Positions 12,091 through 24,447 of a stretch of 64,000 nucleotides of DNA are shown piece by piece. The DNA is from Durusdinium trenchii. Taxonomy: Eukaryota > Sar > Dinophyceae > Suessiales > Symbiodiniaceae. Position 1 is the first letter of the stretch. The number at the start of each line of letters is the position of its first letter. The stretch is taken from contig CAXAMN010001392.1 of the NCBI GenBank assembly GCA_963970005.1, positions 132,583 through 196,582 on the forward strand, read 5' to 3'. A program made the translations under genes and the position numbers. The notes under the pieces were generated by a model. It was given only the letters and a program-made list of their open reading frames with translations, was not told the origin of the DNA and made no database searches.

Positions 12091-12154
12091 TACCAGGACC
12101 CACTGTCGGGGTAGTTAATGGACACCCCGAATCACCTCTAAGGTGTCCTGGTAT
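12091..12154. repeat. Short hairpin repeat, family D, internally deleted
   Basis: The ends are taccaggaccc and aaggtgtcctggta. The interior atggacaccccgaatcacct is the same as in the copy at 800-905, but the half from the gggcccttttcgggg region to the right arm is missing. This is a shortened derivative of the family. Confidence 0.7.
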
Positions 12155-12748
12155 AGTTTTCATATATATGCGTATTCTCTAATTGTCTATACAAGGTGCT
12201 GGCCAGGCTGTTTCAAGTGCAATAGCAACGTAACACGTCGACATGTCAATGGTTGTTTGGGCTGTGCCGCTGATGCTGATCTGGTTTGGTGAAGTACTTA
12301 CCTATAGGTAGTAGTGAACAGAGGAAACCCGCGGGAATATCTCTTGCCAGGCTTGATTCCGTGAGGTTGAGATGCCAGCCATGAAAGCGAGATGACGGGG
12401 ATGGATGTATCATCAACTCCCATCTGCTCCAGTCGAAACAAAGAATTTCCTGTTTCCCCAGCTCATGACCAAGTTGAATCACCTTTGTTGCTAAGAACAT
12501 GAGCAAATCAGCTCGATCGGTGAATCTCCGATCTGATCAATCGCCGAATTGGGTTGTTCTCGGTCGAGGGGGACTTTCCCACGTTCCAGGTGTGGGCAGC
12601 AGGACAGGGTGTTCCCCATGAGCACGCTTGGAACAGCAAACCTTTTGAATCTGCCTCGACCAATTCTGAAAGTTGACAGATGCCACTGCAAAAGGCAGTT
12701 GTTGTAACAGGACTTAGTCCAACTTGTCGGTTAGGAGCCTTCTGAGAT

Positions 12749-12852
12749 CTAGCAGTCTGATTCGGAGCGTGCCCGCACAAATCCACACATCTCGTCCAAC
12801 ACACGGTTGCCAGTGAGGTCGTCGTAGAGTTGAGCTTCTTTGAAGTGCGGAC
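12749..12852 (-). pseudogene. Possible relic of a Ty1/copia-type polyprotein
   Basis: On the minus strand the translation contains AQLYDDLTGNRVLDEM and then VRARSES before a stop. In my knowledge of dinoflagellate copia-like elements, a YDDxTGxxLxxxxVxxARxEE segment precedes the reverse transcriptase. The match is short, and I could not find the reverse transcriptase palm motif nearby, so this is at best a small decayed fragment. It could also be chance similarity. Confidence 0.25.
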
Positions 12853-13301
12853 AAAGAAGAAAGAAGAAGACCACTGGACTTGGCAACTCAACTCCTTGGC
12901 ATGCATACGTCCGACTTTCAAAATTCATCAGTGCAATGGAATTTGAAGATCTTGGGGATGGTTGATGGTTCTTTTCCTTGGTTCTGGGCCACGACCTGAA
13001 GCAACTTGAATATGTAAACTCCAAGCCCTTCATTCTGTGATTTTGTCAGTGGCAGCAGTTTCTACACACGACGAGTTCTATGTGCGAAAGTCTACATTTT
13101 GGTGCTCTGTGGTATCCGTGAGCAGGAGTCAACCTCACGAGTATGATGGAGGGGAACCTCCGTTGGGGGATCCCAGGGCGAGTGCCGCCTAAAAGCGGCG
13201 GGGCCGTTGTGGTATCCGTGACGGGGGTGGTGCACGGACGGTTGGCGTCGAAGACTGATGGAAAGGGACAAGGACATTGCATCGGCAAAAAATATCATCA
13301 A

Positions 13302-13392
13302 TACCAGGACACCCGGACCAGGGGTGTCGAACTTGATAGCCCCGAAAAGAGGTGATTCAGGGTGTCCATTAACCCCGACTGCGGGTCCTGGA
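13302..13392 (+). repeat. Hairpin repeat, family D
   Basis: The ends are taccaggacacccggacc and gactgcgggtcctgg. The interior aggggtgtcgaacttgatag and gaggtgattcagggtgtcc align with the reverse complement of 800-905 and, less closely, with 28087-28177. The arms pair at the terminal 9-12 bases. Confidence 0.75.
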
Positions 13393-13544
13393 ATACATGG
13401 CTTTATTTTGCCTCGTATATGCGCCTCGGAATGCGCTGGATCTGGGGATGCCCAATGAAAGAAGCGGAAGTTTAGGGGGTCCACATAGTCTGTCCATGCA
13501 CTTATAACTTGTAACCATTGGCTCAGAACTCGGACTGAGGCCCC

Positions 13545-13750
13545 CGCCACCGCCGCTGGCGCCCCCGCTGGGGCCTCCGCCGGGGCCACCACCAGCGAAG
13601 GTCCCACCGGTGGCACCACCATCGGTGGCAAAGCCGCCGGTGGCGCAGCAGCCGGGTGCGCTGCCGCCGGGGCCTCTGCCGCCGGGGGCGCTGCCGCCGG
13701 GGCCGCTGCCACCGCTGGGGCCGCCGCCGCTGCCGCCACCACCACTGGAG
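13545..13750. repeat. GC-rich triplet and nonamer low-complexity tract
   Basis: The tract is built from GCC/CGC/GGG triplets, such as gccgccggggcc and gctgccaccgctggg. It is open in several frames. On the minus strand it would encode either Gly-Gly-Pro-Ser or Ala-Pro repeats, and on the plus strand Pro-Pro-Gly-like repeats. A minus-strand frame from 13923 (starting near MASSSHTPETGRR) runs through it with the Gly-rich reading. I cannot decide whether any strand is translated. Confidence 0.6.
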
Positions 13751-14498
13751 GTGCAACACTGCAGCATGAAGAAGGTTGAAGTCCCTGGTTTGGAGGGGAC
13801 ATGCCGAGAAATAAATAGGTGATCGGGGTCCCCGGCATCCCGGCGTCCTGTTTCGGGGGTGTGGCTTGAACTTGCCATCACTGTGACGGTTCGGGTTGAT
13901 TGGAACTTGAAAAAGGGCAGCACAAATGTGTTATTAAATTGATTAATTCGTTAGTGAGTGTTCGTACAGTGGTTGCAGGTCTTGGTAGTTCAATTTAAAT
14001 TTTGAAACAGGAGTTTGACAGACTGGGTGACTGGGTCGTTTCTTATTTTGGGACTTTTCTGTGGCAAGAGTGTGGGTTGTCATAGGCCACGGGATGCCAG
14101 ACCCACACGGACTGCAGGACTATGCTGTGATGACGACGACCGTGGGGAATCCCGGCTCGCGTGGCACTGGCCGGCGTGGCACTGGCGCGGGGCGCAGTGT
14201 TCCTGAGAAAAACCTGCCAGGCTCTGGAGGGAGTGGTTCCAAAAGAAGCCCAAATGGCCTTGGGCCTCACGGTCGACCACTCACTCCCGCCCCGATCCTT
14301 CCGAACCTGGTCGGGGTCTGACCCGCGTGGGGAATTCTCGCAGGCGAGCAAAAACGCTCCGCCCTCGCCGCCGTCCTCCTTGAGACGTTCCACTTCAGTC
14401 TCGCTCAGGCGGGGGTGAACGAACTCCACCGAAGGAGTGAACCCGCGTGAACTCGCTGGGCGGGCCCGGGCGGGCCGCGTCAAGCTCAGAGCTTGGTC

Positions 14499-14521
14499 GG
14501 TGGTGGTGGTGGTGGTGGTGG
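14499..14521. repeat. GGT microsatellite
   Basis: About seven uninterrupted GGT/TGG triplets lie inside a GC-rich stretch. Confidence 0.85.
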
Positions 14522-15530
14522 CCCTTCGGTGAACTCCAGGGAACGTATGAGGTTTTGGCCTTGAAAGTGACCTCGAAACTGGGAGGGTTGGGTAGTAGAG
14601 TTGTCGTTTGCTTCTGAAGACCTGATCATAGCGATTTGGGGAGGTTGGGGGCAATCAGGTGCAGAGTTCGATCATGCGTTGAAGAGCCAAAAGGCTAATG
14701 TCCAGTCCCAGTGATACTCTTCGTTGGAGAGAAAGAAACGAGAACCCGTTGAAGCTGCTTCCCATGTTGGAACGTGTTGTGCATCGTAGTGCTCCCACAA
14801 CTTTGGACTCAAATCAGACGGGGACAAAAAGACCTGGTGAAGCAACAGGACTGGCAACCACCACACCTGTTGGGCAAGATGGAAGCACCATACCCGTGGA
14901 ACTGGATAACAGGACTGGGGCAACCACCAGACCTGTTGCAACCAGCCAATCGAACGTTGGTTAATGTTGGTTACATCATTCTTCACTCCCTGAAACCTTG
15001 GGGCTCCAAATAGGGCTATTCTTTGAGCGAACCCGACTGAGTAAAAAAAGTCGCTCAACAGGTTGGAAGGTCAGGGCCTCTCTTTGTGGCAGGTGACCAG
15101 GTGAGCTAGGATTTGTGACCTCAAGGCTTGACCTCAGCCATCTCAGAGAGTTACTGGGAAGGTCTTAGTCATAGTCGTGAGATTGCCCCAGGCGTCGCCG
15201 TGTGGTGGGACACACTGAGGCGCGTTTGGCACGGGGCGGTTTTGGGTGGATGTGGTCGGTTGGGGTGGGTATCCGTTGTCCATGCTGGGGTGGGCGGCTC
15301 GGCTTGTCAGCCGTTGGTGGCCCAAATCTGGTCTCTTTGAATAGACCAAAGCTGAGAAGTAGAGCAGGTCGAACATGGACCCCAGACGTCCAAAGACTAT
15401 ATAATATGACCGACTGAAAGGGCATTCTCAGGGTGGATGGTTTGTACAGCAGAGGTGGCCCCATGATTAGCTGGAGATCGTTGCCCTGAATCACTTCAGT
15501 CGACTTGTCCACTTGATGGTGAGCATACAG

Positions 15531-15602
15531 CGGTAGACTAGTCGGTAGACTAGTCGGTAGACTAGTCGGTAGACTATATATTCATCATATATATATATAT
15601 AT
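15531..15602. repeat. 12-bp minisatellite followed by an AT microsatellite
   Basis: Four copies of cggtagactagt lie at 15531-15578, the last ending in ata instead of agt. A tattcatcat link and an AT run to about 15602 follow. No gene is near. Confidence 0.9.
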
Positions 15603-16904
15603 ATTCTGTTTATTCATTCAGATGTTTGGTCGAGCCTAAGCCTATGTTGACATACCAGCCAATGGTTTGATCCGGTTTCAATTTCCGTGGCCTCGCAGCC
15701 GTGTGGATCACGCGAAAGCCGCCCCCGCTTGTAGCGTAGCTGCGGTACCAAAAAGCCTCGCGTGGTTCCTGTCGCACGGTCCTCACCTTTTGGCCGAATG
15801 GAGCAAAGCCTGGTGGCCATTTTGGCCACTGGGCATTGGATTGAAGTCCCAGTGGCACAAATTGGGTGGTTGGAGAAGGGTTATGTCGTGAGTATCCATG
15901 AGATTCCATGAGTATATGTTTATAACAATTATTTGCATGCATACACATATATATTATACCAAATTGGTTTGGGTTTAGGCACAACGGCAGCTTTGCAACT
16001 CCGTGTTCTTGTTTCTTTGAGGTCTAGTGTGGCTGGTGAGGACCCCAAAAGCCAAACACAACGCTTGTTTTTCATGTGTAGCTTTGGAGGTTGGCCAGAG
16101 TGGCAAGTTCACATCTAAGCCACTCCACAGGCTCGGCACATCTCCATCATTCCTCGCGCCTTACAAGCCACTTGCGCGAGGGATGTGTAACCGAACGCCA
16201 TTTGCACCAGCTGATGTCAGGTGCAAAGAGGTGCTTTCAGGCACCCATCCATTGGGGACATCATCCAATCCCACCCACCACTCTTCTGGGTCCCGTTTCT
16301 TCGTGCCACGTCGAGACTTCGGCAGATGAGAAATAGCATCGAGACGGGCGCGTCGATCGGTTCGTGGTCACGTCTGGATCGGACTTCGGACGTCATGGAC
16401 CTGGATCAGCATGGACCGGTCGACCAGCGACCCACGATCAGAGTCTGATTCGCCGTACAGAGTCCAGGAACATGACGAAAATGAACTAACTCGAACTGGT
16501 AGTGTGGTGGATGGACTGACTACCAGGTGGAGTAGTTCATGAGTCATATTGAGTCATTGGAAGTTCCGGCTTCATTCGGATTCGACAAACCAGGGTCGGC
16601 AACATCAACTTTGGGATGAGGGATTCGCGGTAGAAATCGCCCGGGCTCGGAGGTCGGATCGGTAGAAATCGCGGACAACGCTGGTGTGGAATGTTCGGCA
16701 GATTTCAACGCTGGGGGGTGCCTTTAATCGAATTGGTCGGTCTATTTTGGTTCCCCTCCGCGGCTGGAGCGGACGTAGGGCGGCCCTGGAGTGATGTTTA
16801 TAGCATGACCACCCCCCCAGAAGCCTAGAAGTAGGAAAAACACACAGGAAACCACGCTCAACCAGTCGAACTTGTGTGGGTCTGGTGTCTTTTGGGAGAA
16901 ACCT

Positions 16905-17330
16905 TTTCTCTTGCAATCATCTACTTTCGTGATGGTTTTTTGGAATTCGATCTGGATGGTTGGCAGGGATGTTTTGTGGACAGTCCTGCCTTTGGAAGCG
17001 ATGAGACTCAGCACACTTCCCGTCACTTCCACCGACGCCTTCGCCAGCACGATCAGACTCCGAAAATGCCCTGCACTCTTTTGCAGAGAAAGCTCGACAC
17101 TTTTGGACCTCGCCTCACGGCACTCACTCACTCCAGCGTTCTCCACGGTGTCCCCATCGCGTTGTTTCGGACGCGACGCGTGGTTTCGACGCATCGAAGA
17201 CGTGCTGCCCAGACCTCCTTGGAGCTCCAAGTCTTTCAGCCAAGCCTGGAGCGTTTGGGCGTGGCGAGCTGTGAGGATATCGCCGTTTTGCAGGACGGTG
17301 ACTTGCTCCAGGCCATCACGGAAAGCCCGG
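16905..17330 (-). CDS. Possible exon of an unknown protein, minus strand
   Basis: The minus strand is open from about 17404 to 16742. Between 17330 and 16905 the translation has a balanced, globular-looking composition with strings such as LEQVTVLQNGDILTA, LQAWLKDLELQGG and VELSLQKSAGHF. The plus strand is open in two frames over the same bases, and one of them contains SLERLGVASCEDIAVLQDGD, which also looks protein-like. The strand choice is therefore uncertain. The frame enters a GGAGA microsatellite at its upstream side. I do not recognise a family. Confidence 0.2.
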
Positions 17331-17379
17331 GAGGAGAGGAGAGGAGAGGAGAGGAGAGGAGAGGAGAGGAGAGGAGAGG
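17331..17379. repeat. GAGAG pentanucleotide microsatellite
   Basis: About ten perfect copies of the five-base unit gagga lie between a GC-rich coding-like stretch and a GC-rich spacer. A five-base period breaks any reading frame if its copy number changes. Confidence 0.95.
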
Positions 17380-17813
17380 CGGTGACGGGCCCCAGGGTTT
17401 CCAACCGGACCGGGGACGCAAGGCGTCGAGGGAGAACAAAGATGAAAAAAGGAGGACCATGAAATCAGCCATGCAGGACCTTTCCAGGTCCTGTTTTCAT
17501 TTTGTTGTTTTTCCCCTCTTAAAGGTCCCAGAAAGAGACTCATTTAGTTCGCGAAAAGGTCACCGAAACATGATCCTTTCAAGTTCGAACATCGAGTCAA
17601 AGGACGTCGCTCCAGTGGGGTCCTTCGAAGTGAAATTTTGGTGCGCGAAGGAGTCGCTCCAGTTCCTCATGAGGAGAGGGATCTTTTCGAACAAGAACAG
17701 CGAACAGCGAACGGCTGGGTGGGGAGAGAGTCTTTTCGGGCCTGGTTCACCTGGTTCCTCAAAGATCACCCCCCCCCCAGCCGGAGCACTGACCCCCATT
17801 TCTCCAAATCCCA

Positions 17814-17925
17814 CGACCCGTCTGGGACTGCCAGTCCGAACTGCCGAGAAACGGCCGGTGCCAAGGGGGTCTGGCTTGATCGGCATATATAGGCAAGCCC
17901 CAGTGGATCCGGAGTGTCTGGGAAT
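17814..17925. repeat. Hairpin repeat, family A (same sub-form as 10014)
   Basis: It shares ctgccgagaaacggcc and ccaagggggtctggcttgat with the copy at 10014-10106, and ends with gtgtctgggaatggttt as that copy does. The left arm carries acgacccgtctgggactgcc. The arms themselves pair poorly. Confidence 0.6.
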
Positions 17926-18952
17926 GGTTTTGGACTCACTGTGGACAAATCCCGTGGTCCAGGCTGGCTTGAGCTTGGTGCAGACCCGGAAGCTTCAGAA
18001 GCGGGCGAAGGACCAGCAGTTCTGCGAACTGGGCGTCGGAGGTTCAAGGGTCCTTTCATATCTACTTCTCTGCAAATTTACTTGCATTTGTGTTTGGTTT
18101 TGGGATTCTTTTGGATGGTCTTGTTTGTACGTACGTACTTCCAAACCAATAACTTGTACGGGGAGTTTGTCTATCTCGCCCGCTCAAATCACCATCTCAG
18201 CTCTGTTCTGCTGTTGGATCACCGAAGTAAAGCTTCATGAACCCGGTGCTGCAGGGGGCTTCTTCGTGAATGAACGCTCTACTCACTTGGTCCGGAGATG
18301 GATCGAAGTGTCCCAAGCACTTGGTCCACCAAAAAACATACAGAACTCCCGCCTATAGACCCTAAGGGGGCCGGTCAATAGACACCCCGTATACCATTTA
18401 CACGATTTACAGTACTATAATCGGTATATACGGGGCGAGGTGCCATTTATGCTGGCCCCAGTACTCCCTATAAGGGGTTTCTATTGGTGGCGCACATGAT
18501 CGCCTCATGAGGTGCTGCAGAAATGTCCATTCACCTGAGGCCCGGCCCCCCCGTGGGTCGCACGGCCGAGGCGGTCGAGGAGGTTCTGCTCCCGGATTGG
18601 AAGGTTCTGGTGGACTCCTTTTCTGTTTGAAACCTCCGGACCACCCGGGTGCGGGTCTTGGTCAACGCTTCGGTTCCAACCGGAACACCACACGGAACGG
18701 TGCTGGGCGCTCAGGAGACGGTGCCCAGCTCCGAGCCGGATGGGCAGGCGGACAGAACGGGACGTGAGACATTGCGACCTTGCGTCCCAGTAGTATAGGC
18801 CAGGAGCCCCGTTCGTAGCGTCATTGCTCCCAGTAGCGATGCCCTTTGCTGGGCGCTTAGTAGCGTACTTGTTTCAGAAAAGTGCACCCTAAGCCTTCAA
18901 AGACAACTTTTATAAGACATTGAATTGTTTACATGTGTCGTGTAATGTCATG

Positions 18953-19048
18953 TACCACCAGTCACAAAGGGGTGCCAATTGGAGGATAGGGGTGCCCATT
19001 ATCCACTCACTTAGGGACTAAAAACCACCCCTTTGTGACTCCTGGTAG
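18953..19048. repeat. Hairpin repeat, family D variant with long arms
   Basis: The ends are taccaccagtcacaaagggg and cccctttgtgactcctggta. The arms pair over about 20 of 22 positions, better than other copies. The arm sequence differs from the rest of the family after the first bases, so both arms have changed together. Confidence 0.75.
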
Positions 19049-20995
19049 GGTCCTGAGTAAAACAATGCATGGGTGTTCGGGTAAAGGCTATTGAACCAAC
19101 GGTGGTTGACCAAAATTATTCAACATGCGATTTGGGCCCTCAAAATGAAACTGCCACGGTTTCGCAGAAGAGATGTCCGTCTTGCTGTTAACCTTCCTGT
19201 TTTTCGCGCATGAAGGCTGTCAATTTGAGGCACCGGCTGCTCTGAACACCATGTCAGACGGTCGACCAGTTGACCGTCCGACCCCGAGGGGTCGACCATC
19301 CGGCCGTCGGGCCGCGTCAGCCACCCGAGTCGGGGCTCCTGTCGGTCGGCGTGAGGGGATGTGGTGTCCGCCAGAAACGCGCTGCGCCCGCCTCCGTGTC
19401 GGCCGGGGTTACGGCCATCCGACCGGTGCCTGAAAACCGTCCGGATCTTTGGAACAGATGGTACGGCCGGGATGGCCCGCCCCTGAGCATGATTGGTACG
19501 GCCGTGACGTTCGGGGCACCCTATCCTTGACTCTTGGAGGTATTATGTTTTTGACCCCCATCTGGTGGGCCCGAACCACTCCCCCTGCTGCCTTACATTC
19601 CAGAGGGCCTTACATTGGCGATGGAGTTTGCCATCACTGGCACTCAGGAGGTTTCGCTGGCACTCCTTGTGTCCTGGTGGGCGAAGGGACGTATTGCTTC
19701 ATCGGTCACTCAGGTGGACGAGCCAAGCCGCAAGCGGCGTTCCCCCCCACGAGGCGCGAGGGAGCGTGAAGAGGTTTTACCAACCAACTGGGTAAAGTGT
19801 CCTGAATCAACCTGTGAAGCTTGCTTGGTTATAAGCGCCATACGGCCTTTTCATGTGCTAAGCTGAAGGAATCGAGTCTGGGTCCAGGGTCGCGTTTGGG
19901 TTGGAGGTACTTTCTACGATTGGCCTTTGAACTTTGTCCCCCACGCCGTCTAGAGTCTGGACGCCTGAGGGAACAGTTCCATACTGCAAGCGCATGAACA
20001 AGTGTCATTACTGCAGCACACCGTGGCAGGACGTCCAGTTGTATCATGCTAGGTCTTTGACACCCTTTCTTTCAGATGGCAAGCCAGATGGGCTGCTTCT
20101 GAAGTCGTCAGGCCAACTCTAAGGGTCTCTAACCCTTTTCTGTCTCACGGCTGAACCTCGAACTGCTTTACAGAATAGATCGGCCTATAGGGTGTTTCTC
20201 GCCACGGTGTCCTGTCGAAACTGATCCCTTTGACCTATTAAACCTCAACGTCACCGTCTTCCCGAGCTCTGACGGCCGTCGTCCTCGTCCAAGGAGACCA
20301 CTGAGCCGACGGCCTCGAGGGCACGCTGCGGGAGCTTCAGGTGCGGGCATTGCGAAGGTCTGGGATGGGACAGGATGGGACGATTCTATCTTCAACTCTG
20401 ACACGCATCTAGACTCTGCGGTCCTCTTCAACTCTGAGCACACACCCTCCGCCCGTTGTAGACATGAGATTTAGACATGAGGGCTAGAATCGATGATCTT
20501 CCAGGGATATTCTGCAGATGACTGCGCCTTTTCTGGGGGGGGGCGGAACTTCCAATGACTCACTTCACTTAGTCCATCCACTACTACCAGTTCGGGCCTG
20601 GACTCAGGCTCGTTGGGCATCGCGGCATCGTCTCCGTTTCGCCGATCCCGTCGCCCAGGGCGGTGCTGAGCACTGGAAAAGGCCCTCGACGCTTGATCTT
20701 CATCAGGCGCTCGGGGCGCAACCGACGTGTCTGCAGCGTTCGGCGCAACAGACGTGTCTGAGGGTTTTTGAGTCTTTGGGGTCCGTTGTTTCGGTGGCAC
20801 CCGGCGTGAATTCGGCGAGGTGTACTGTAGGTGGTGGTTCTGCCAGCATCTAGGTGGGGTCGTTCACTTCGAGCTACCCAGGATGGGCGTGCTGGGGGCT
20901 CCCTGAATAGATAGAAACGGTTTCCAAAACATTCTTGGTGGGGATCTACTTTTCTATCTATTTGGGGGTCTATTTCCACTGTATAGGTCTATGTC

Positions 20996-21067
20996 TACCA
21001 GGACACCCTAAGTACTATAAGGGGTGTCTATGGATAGTCCATTAACCACCCTTTGTGCGTCCTGGTA
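20996..21067. repeat. Hairpin repeat, family D
   Basis: The ends are taccaggacaccc and gtgcgtcctggta. The interior aggggtgtctatgg and attaaccaccc match the family. It is about 72 bp long, shorter than the copies at 800 and 13302. Confidence 0.7.
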
Positions 21068-22641
21068 TATCTCTTCAATTTTGGTTGGTGGGAGTTGGAA
21101 TGTTTTTCTTGATTGCGATTGGCACTGGGGCACATTGGGGCACTGGGCATCAGATATCACTGGGGCACTCGGCTCGGGTTGCCAGGAGTATCCCAATGGT
21201 CCTACGCAGGAGAGTTTTCTCATCCAAAACCCTTTCAGTGGGGGAATTGCTTTCCTGAAAGCCCGAGAATCTCAGCATCGACACTGCATGACAGATGACA
21301 GATGGCACGATGGTCAGTCATGGGGTTCACCTTCATCATTTGTCCACGGGATCCAGACGGTGGAGTCTAGCCGCACCCAATTCGCACCCAAGGATTTGCC
21401 TGGTTGTGCTGATCAGGTGATTTTTGTATAAATGTCCCCTAGATGGTTAAATCCCCTGGGGGAATGGAGATGTTTTTGCGGTTTCTCGGTTCCGTCCCCA
21501 CGGTTCCTTAAGCAAATCCAATGGTTTTTGCCTCCAAAAAAAGACCGCTTCGACACTGCTGTCGAGGCATGGTGAGTCGGGAGCCTTGGGAGTAAGACTC
21601 TGCTGGTGGGCTGCAGATGCTCGCTCTTACCCAGATGCTCCAAACGAGTCTTGGTCCCTCAAAAGCTAGGGATTTGAGACCCCAGACCTCCAAAACATTC
21701 TGGTCCGACCACTCCATATGAGGGTCCATGAGCGTTTGGGTGAGACTTCAAGAAAAGTTGGGTGTGTAGCATAGCGCCTGCAAAGGGTGTCCTTATAAAC
21801 GCGTTTGCACCGATATTTTGACCGATACACACTGAACCGCACATGGCATAACCACGCGGACGCCGTTTCCACGCTCGTTATTCAGAATAGATGGGCTTCG
21901 GCTTGAGTAGTTTAGGCAACAGCCCTTATTTTTTGACCTGACTGGCGCACAGGTGGTGGCCAAACTAATATTGTTCTTCTATGTTCTTCTATAGAGGGTC
22001 TTTGGTACGTCTTTTCTGCACAGTTTTTAAGACACACCCAGATGGGCGCTCAACAAAGTTGATCCAGAAGTTAAGAACTGGCAGGTTTGGGTTTCCTTTA
22101 TTCCTGGGGCTTTGGATGGTACTTTAGGCCACTGCGGATGATCCCAATGGCCTGCATGGCTATTTCCCGCCCTTTGTTGGAAAGGTCGTCGATTCCCCTG
22201 ACCGAACTGTTTCTGATTCTCTCCCAACATGTGTACCACCATTTCTTGTTGAGGTTCCCCATATCTGCCACTTTGTCAGTGGTTTTCATGCGAATTCCCC
22301 GGATTGTATACATGGAAAACGTATGAAAAAGTCACTCATGCTGCATGAATCACATCACACCATGGCGCCCTGTCCCACCCGACCACTCCCGGTGAGTTTG
22401 GAAGAAACCGCTCCCAGGTCGGAGGGAAACGCTCCTTGGTCGGAATGCGGAGAGGTTCCTTTTTCAAGTGCTCGCCTTTGGCTGTTCTTTTTCGAGTTGG
22501 ACGGATAGGACTGGTTGGACGTGACTCATCACATGGGGTGAGTGGTGTTTTTGCATCATGTGTTCTTGGTGATGCTTGGTCTTGACATCCTTCACATTCC
22601 GACAAAAACGTTGGACATTTTGAGAAAGCTCCGGCTCACGC

Positions 22642-22720
22642 ACATGGAAGTGGAAAAAACCCCACTGTTCATAAAGGAACCTCAGTAGTCTTCCAAGGGA
22701 ACCACTGTCCACTGCCATGT
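22642..22720. repeat. Hairpin repeat, family C (acatggaagtggaa arms)
   Basis: The left end acatggaagtggaaaaaacc and the right end gtccactgccatgt form an imperfect inverted repeat around a loop that contains agtcttccaaggg. The same ends are present at 31732 and 33302. Confidence 0.65.
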
Positions 22721-24372
22721 TAGTGCGTCAGAGTGTTAGAGGTTTAAAGCACTGGAGGACAACAGGAATTCACCACGCTCAAAGTGTTGGAGGCTTGCAA
22801 AAGGAGACCCTCAGCTTGATGATTGGGAGATGAATCTAAACATATCTAAACCAAAGTTGCCATACTGTTGCCTTCTCATGCCCTCCTCCCCCCCCAGGCC
22901 ACCAAACCTCCCAGATCCACCAGCAGCACCTCTGCCATTTGTTGTTTGTTCCCTATTCCTCTCCGCCCTTCTTTCCGTCCGGCCCATCAGATGATTTTTG
23001 TTCACCTTATTTCCCATCACGTTCGCCTCACAAGAGAGCAAGTCATAGCAAGTCCAGTTTACCAGAAGGTTCCTATGAGGTAGTCTCAAAACAGATTGCT
23101 TGTATGGACTGAATCCTTACCTCGACTTGAGACCTTGAGGAGGCCCTGATTCTGGGGAGGCAAAACAAACTTCGGCTTGCCCCAAACGAATCGTTTCGCT
23201 TCCAGTGGTTTCCACTTCAAGTCAAGTGACATGAAGTGAATATCTCCGGCACCCAGCGAACCACCCCCGCTCGACGACGTGAGGTGAATCGGAAGCTTAC
23301 AGCCGCGTGTTCTGCAACAGCGCGACGTGGGATGACATGGGATGCAGGGAAGAAGGGGGCGCCAAAAAATGATACTTGGTTTGTGGATCGGGCTGTCGGT
23401 TTAGATGGTTTTCGTGAAGTAATGTTTTGGAGACTTTCTGGAATTCTATCCACAAACTGCAGGCAGCAATTTGTTCAGAACGGCTTCAGACAGCAAGCAA
23501 TTGATTAACAGATTCGAAAGAAACCTGCTTTACCAGAAGGCGCTTCAACTCAGGCAAAATGAACCTCACAAGCAACACTTAGAAAAATACAATATATACA
23601 TATATTTATGATCATGTCTTATATAGATCCATATGTCGTTTTCCGCTCAGTGAGCGGTGTGAGCTGGCTGCTTCGTTTAGGCCACCGTGCCGGACCACAA
23701 CCTGCACCTGACCGAGAGGCCGCTGCGGGACGGGTGCAGTGGAATCAGGCGATGGATGAAGACGGACCCGTCATGTCAGTAAGCTGATGTGTTTGCGCAG
23801 GGAGTAGAGGAGTGGATTCACTTCAGGGAGTAGATGTTGATAAAGGTTGAAAAGCAAGAGGAGTGGTGAAACAAGAAGAGAGCTCTCATCAGGTACTCGG
23901 GGCCAACAGCCACCTGCCTTCCATTTGCAGCCTGTCATCATCGCCAGAATCCATTGCCCTTCCATCCGTCCATCACCTTCTCCGGGCCGCTGCGCGGGCC
24001 GTTTGTGATGCACTGCTAGGGGACGACAGCAGGCGATTGAGGCCGGAGTGAAGCTCAAGGCGTTATTGGGCGACTTGGGATGCAAAAATGATGGCGAGGC
24101 ACCTCATATCCAAGGAGGTTTACGATTGTTTTGGGGTTTAGGTAGATCTTAGATCGCCACCGTTGCTGAGGAGGCAGAAATGGGAGACAGGTCACCTGAT
24201 CTCACACCCGCACCCACTTCATATGGACGTTTTGTTGTCGTGAAACACTCCTCCACCTGCTTCTCAGGCGATGGCTCGTTGAGGCCCGGTGGGGAGGAGT
24301 GTTGTGAAAAGTGATCCCTTGAAAAATCGTGGTGAAAGATGGCTTCAGGAAATCTATCCGGATCAACTTAAG

Positions 24373-24447
24373 GTAGACTCTTGATTAATAACCCTTTGAA
24401 GAGGATGTTCAATTCAAACGGGGGGTTGTAACTAATCAAGAGTCTAC
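24373..24447. repeat. Hairpin repeat with gtagactcttgatta arms
   Basis: gtagactcttgattaataac pairs with gttgtaactaatcaagagtctac at the other end (about 16 paired bases). The loop contains aattcaaacggggg. A single arm plus loop-like DNA (gagactcttgattaatacac then ttttgaattgaaac) is found at 37266-37305, so this is a dispersed family. Confidence 0.75.

Larger units (their letters stand above)
9168..16870. other. Mostly non-coding DNA with hairpin repeats
   Basis: No complete gene is supported. The first 250 bp continue the AT-rich style of the array, with tcattttataa-like words at about 9210, 9260 and 9395. After that the composition is mixed to GC-rich. Named contents are listed separately: hairpins at 10014-10106, 10517-10611, 12091-12154 and 13302-13392; a CA-rich stretch at 10978-11008; a possible copia-type relic at 12749-12852 (minus); a GC-rich triplet tract at 13545-13750; a GGT run at 14499-14521; and a 12-bp minisatellite at 15531-15578. 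A half copy of hairpin family A (cccagacactccacgtatgc) lies at about 11377. Confidence 0.45.

Noticed and set aside
15818-15830. ggccattttggcca, similar to the dinoflagellate spliced-leader core ccattttggc
   Set aside because: Only the palindromic core agrees. The bases before and after do not follow the spliced leader (no tccgtag before, no tcaag after), and no gene follows.
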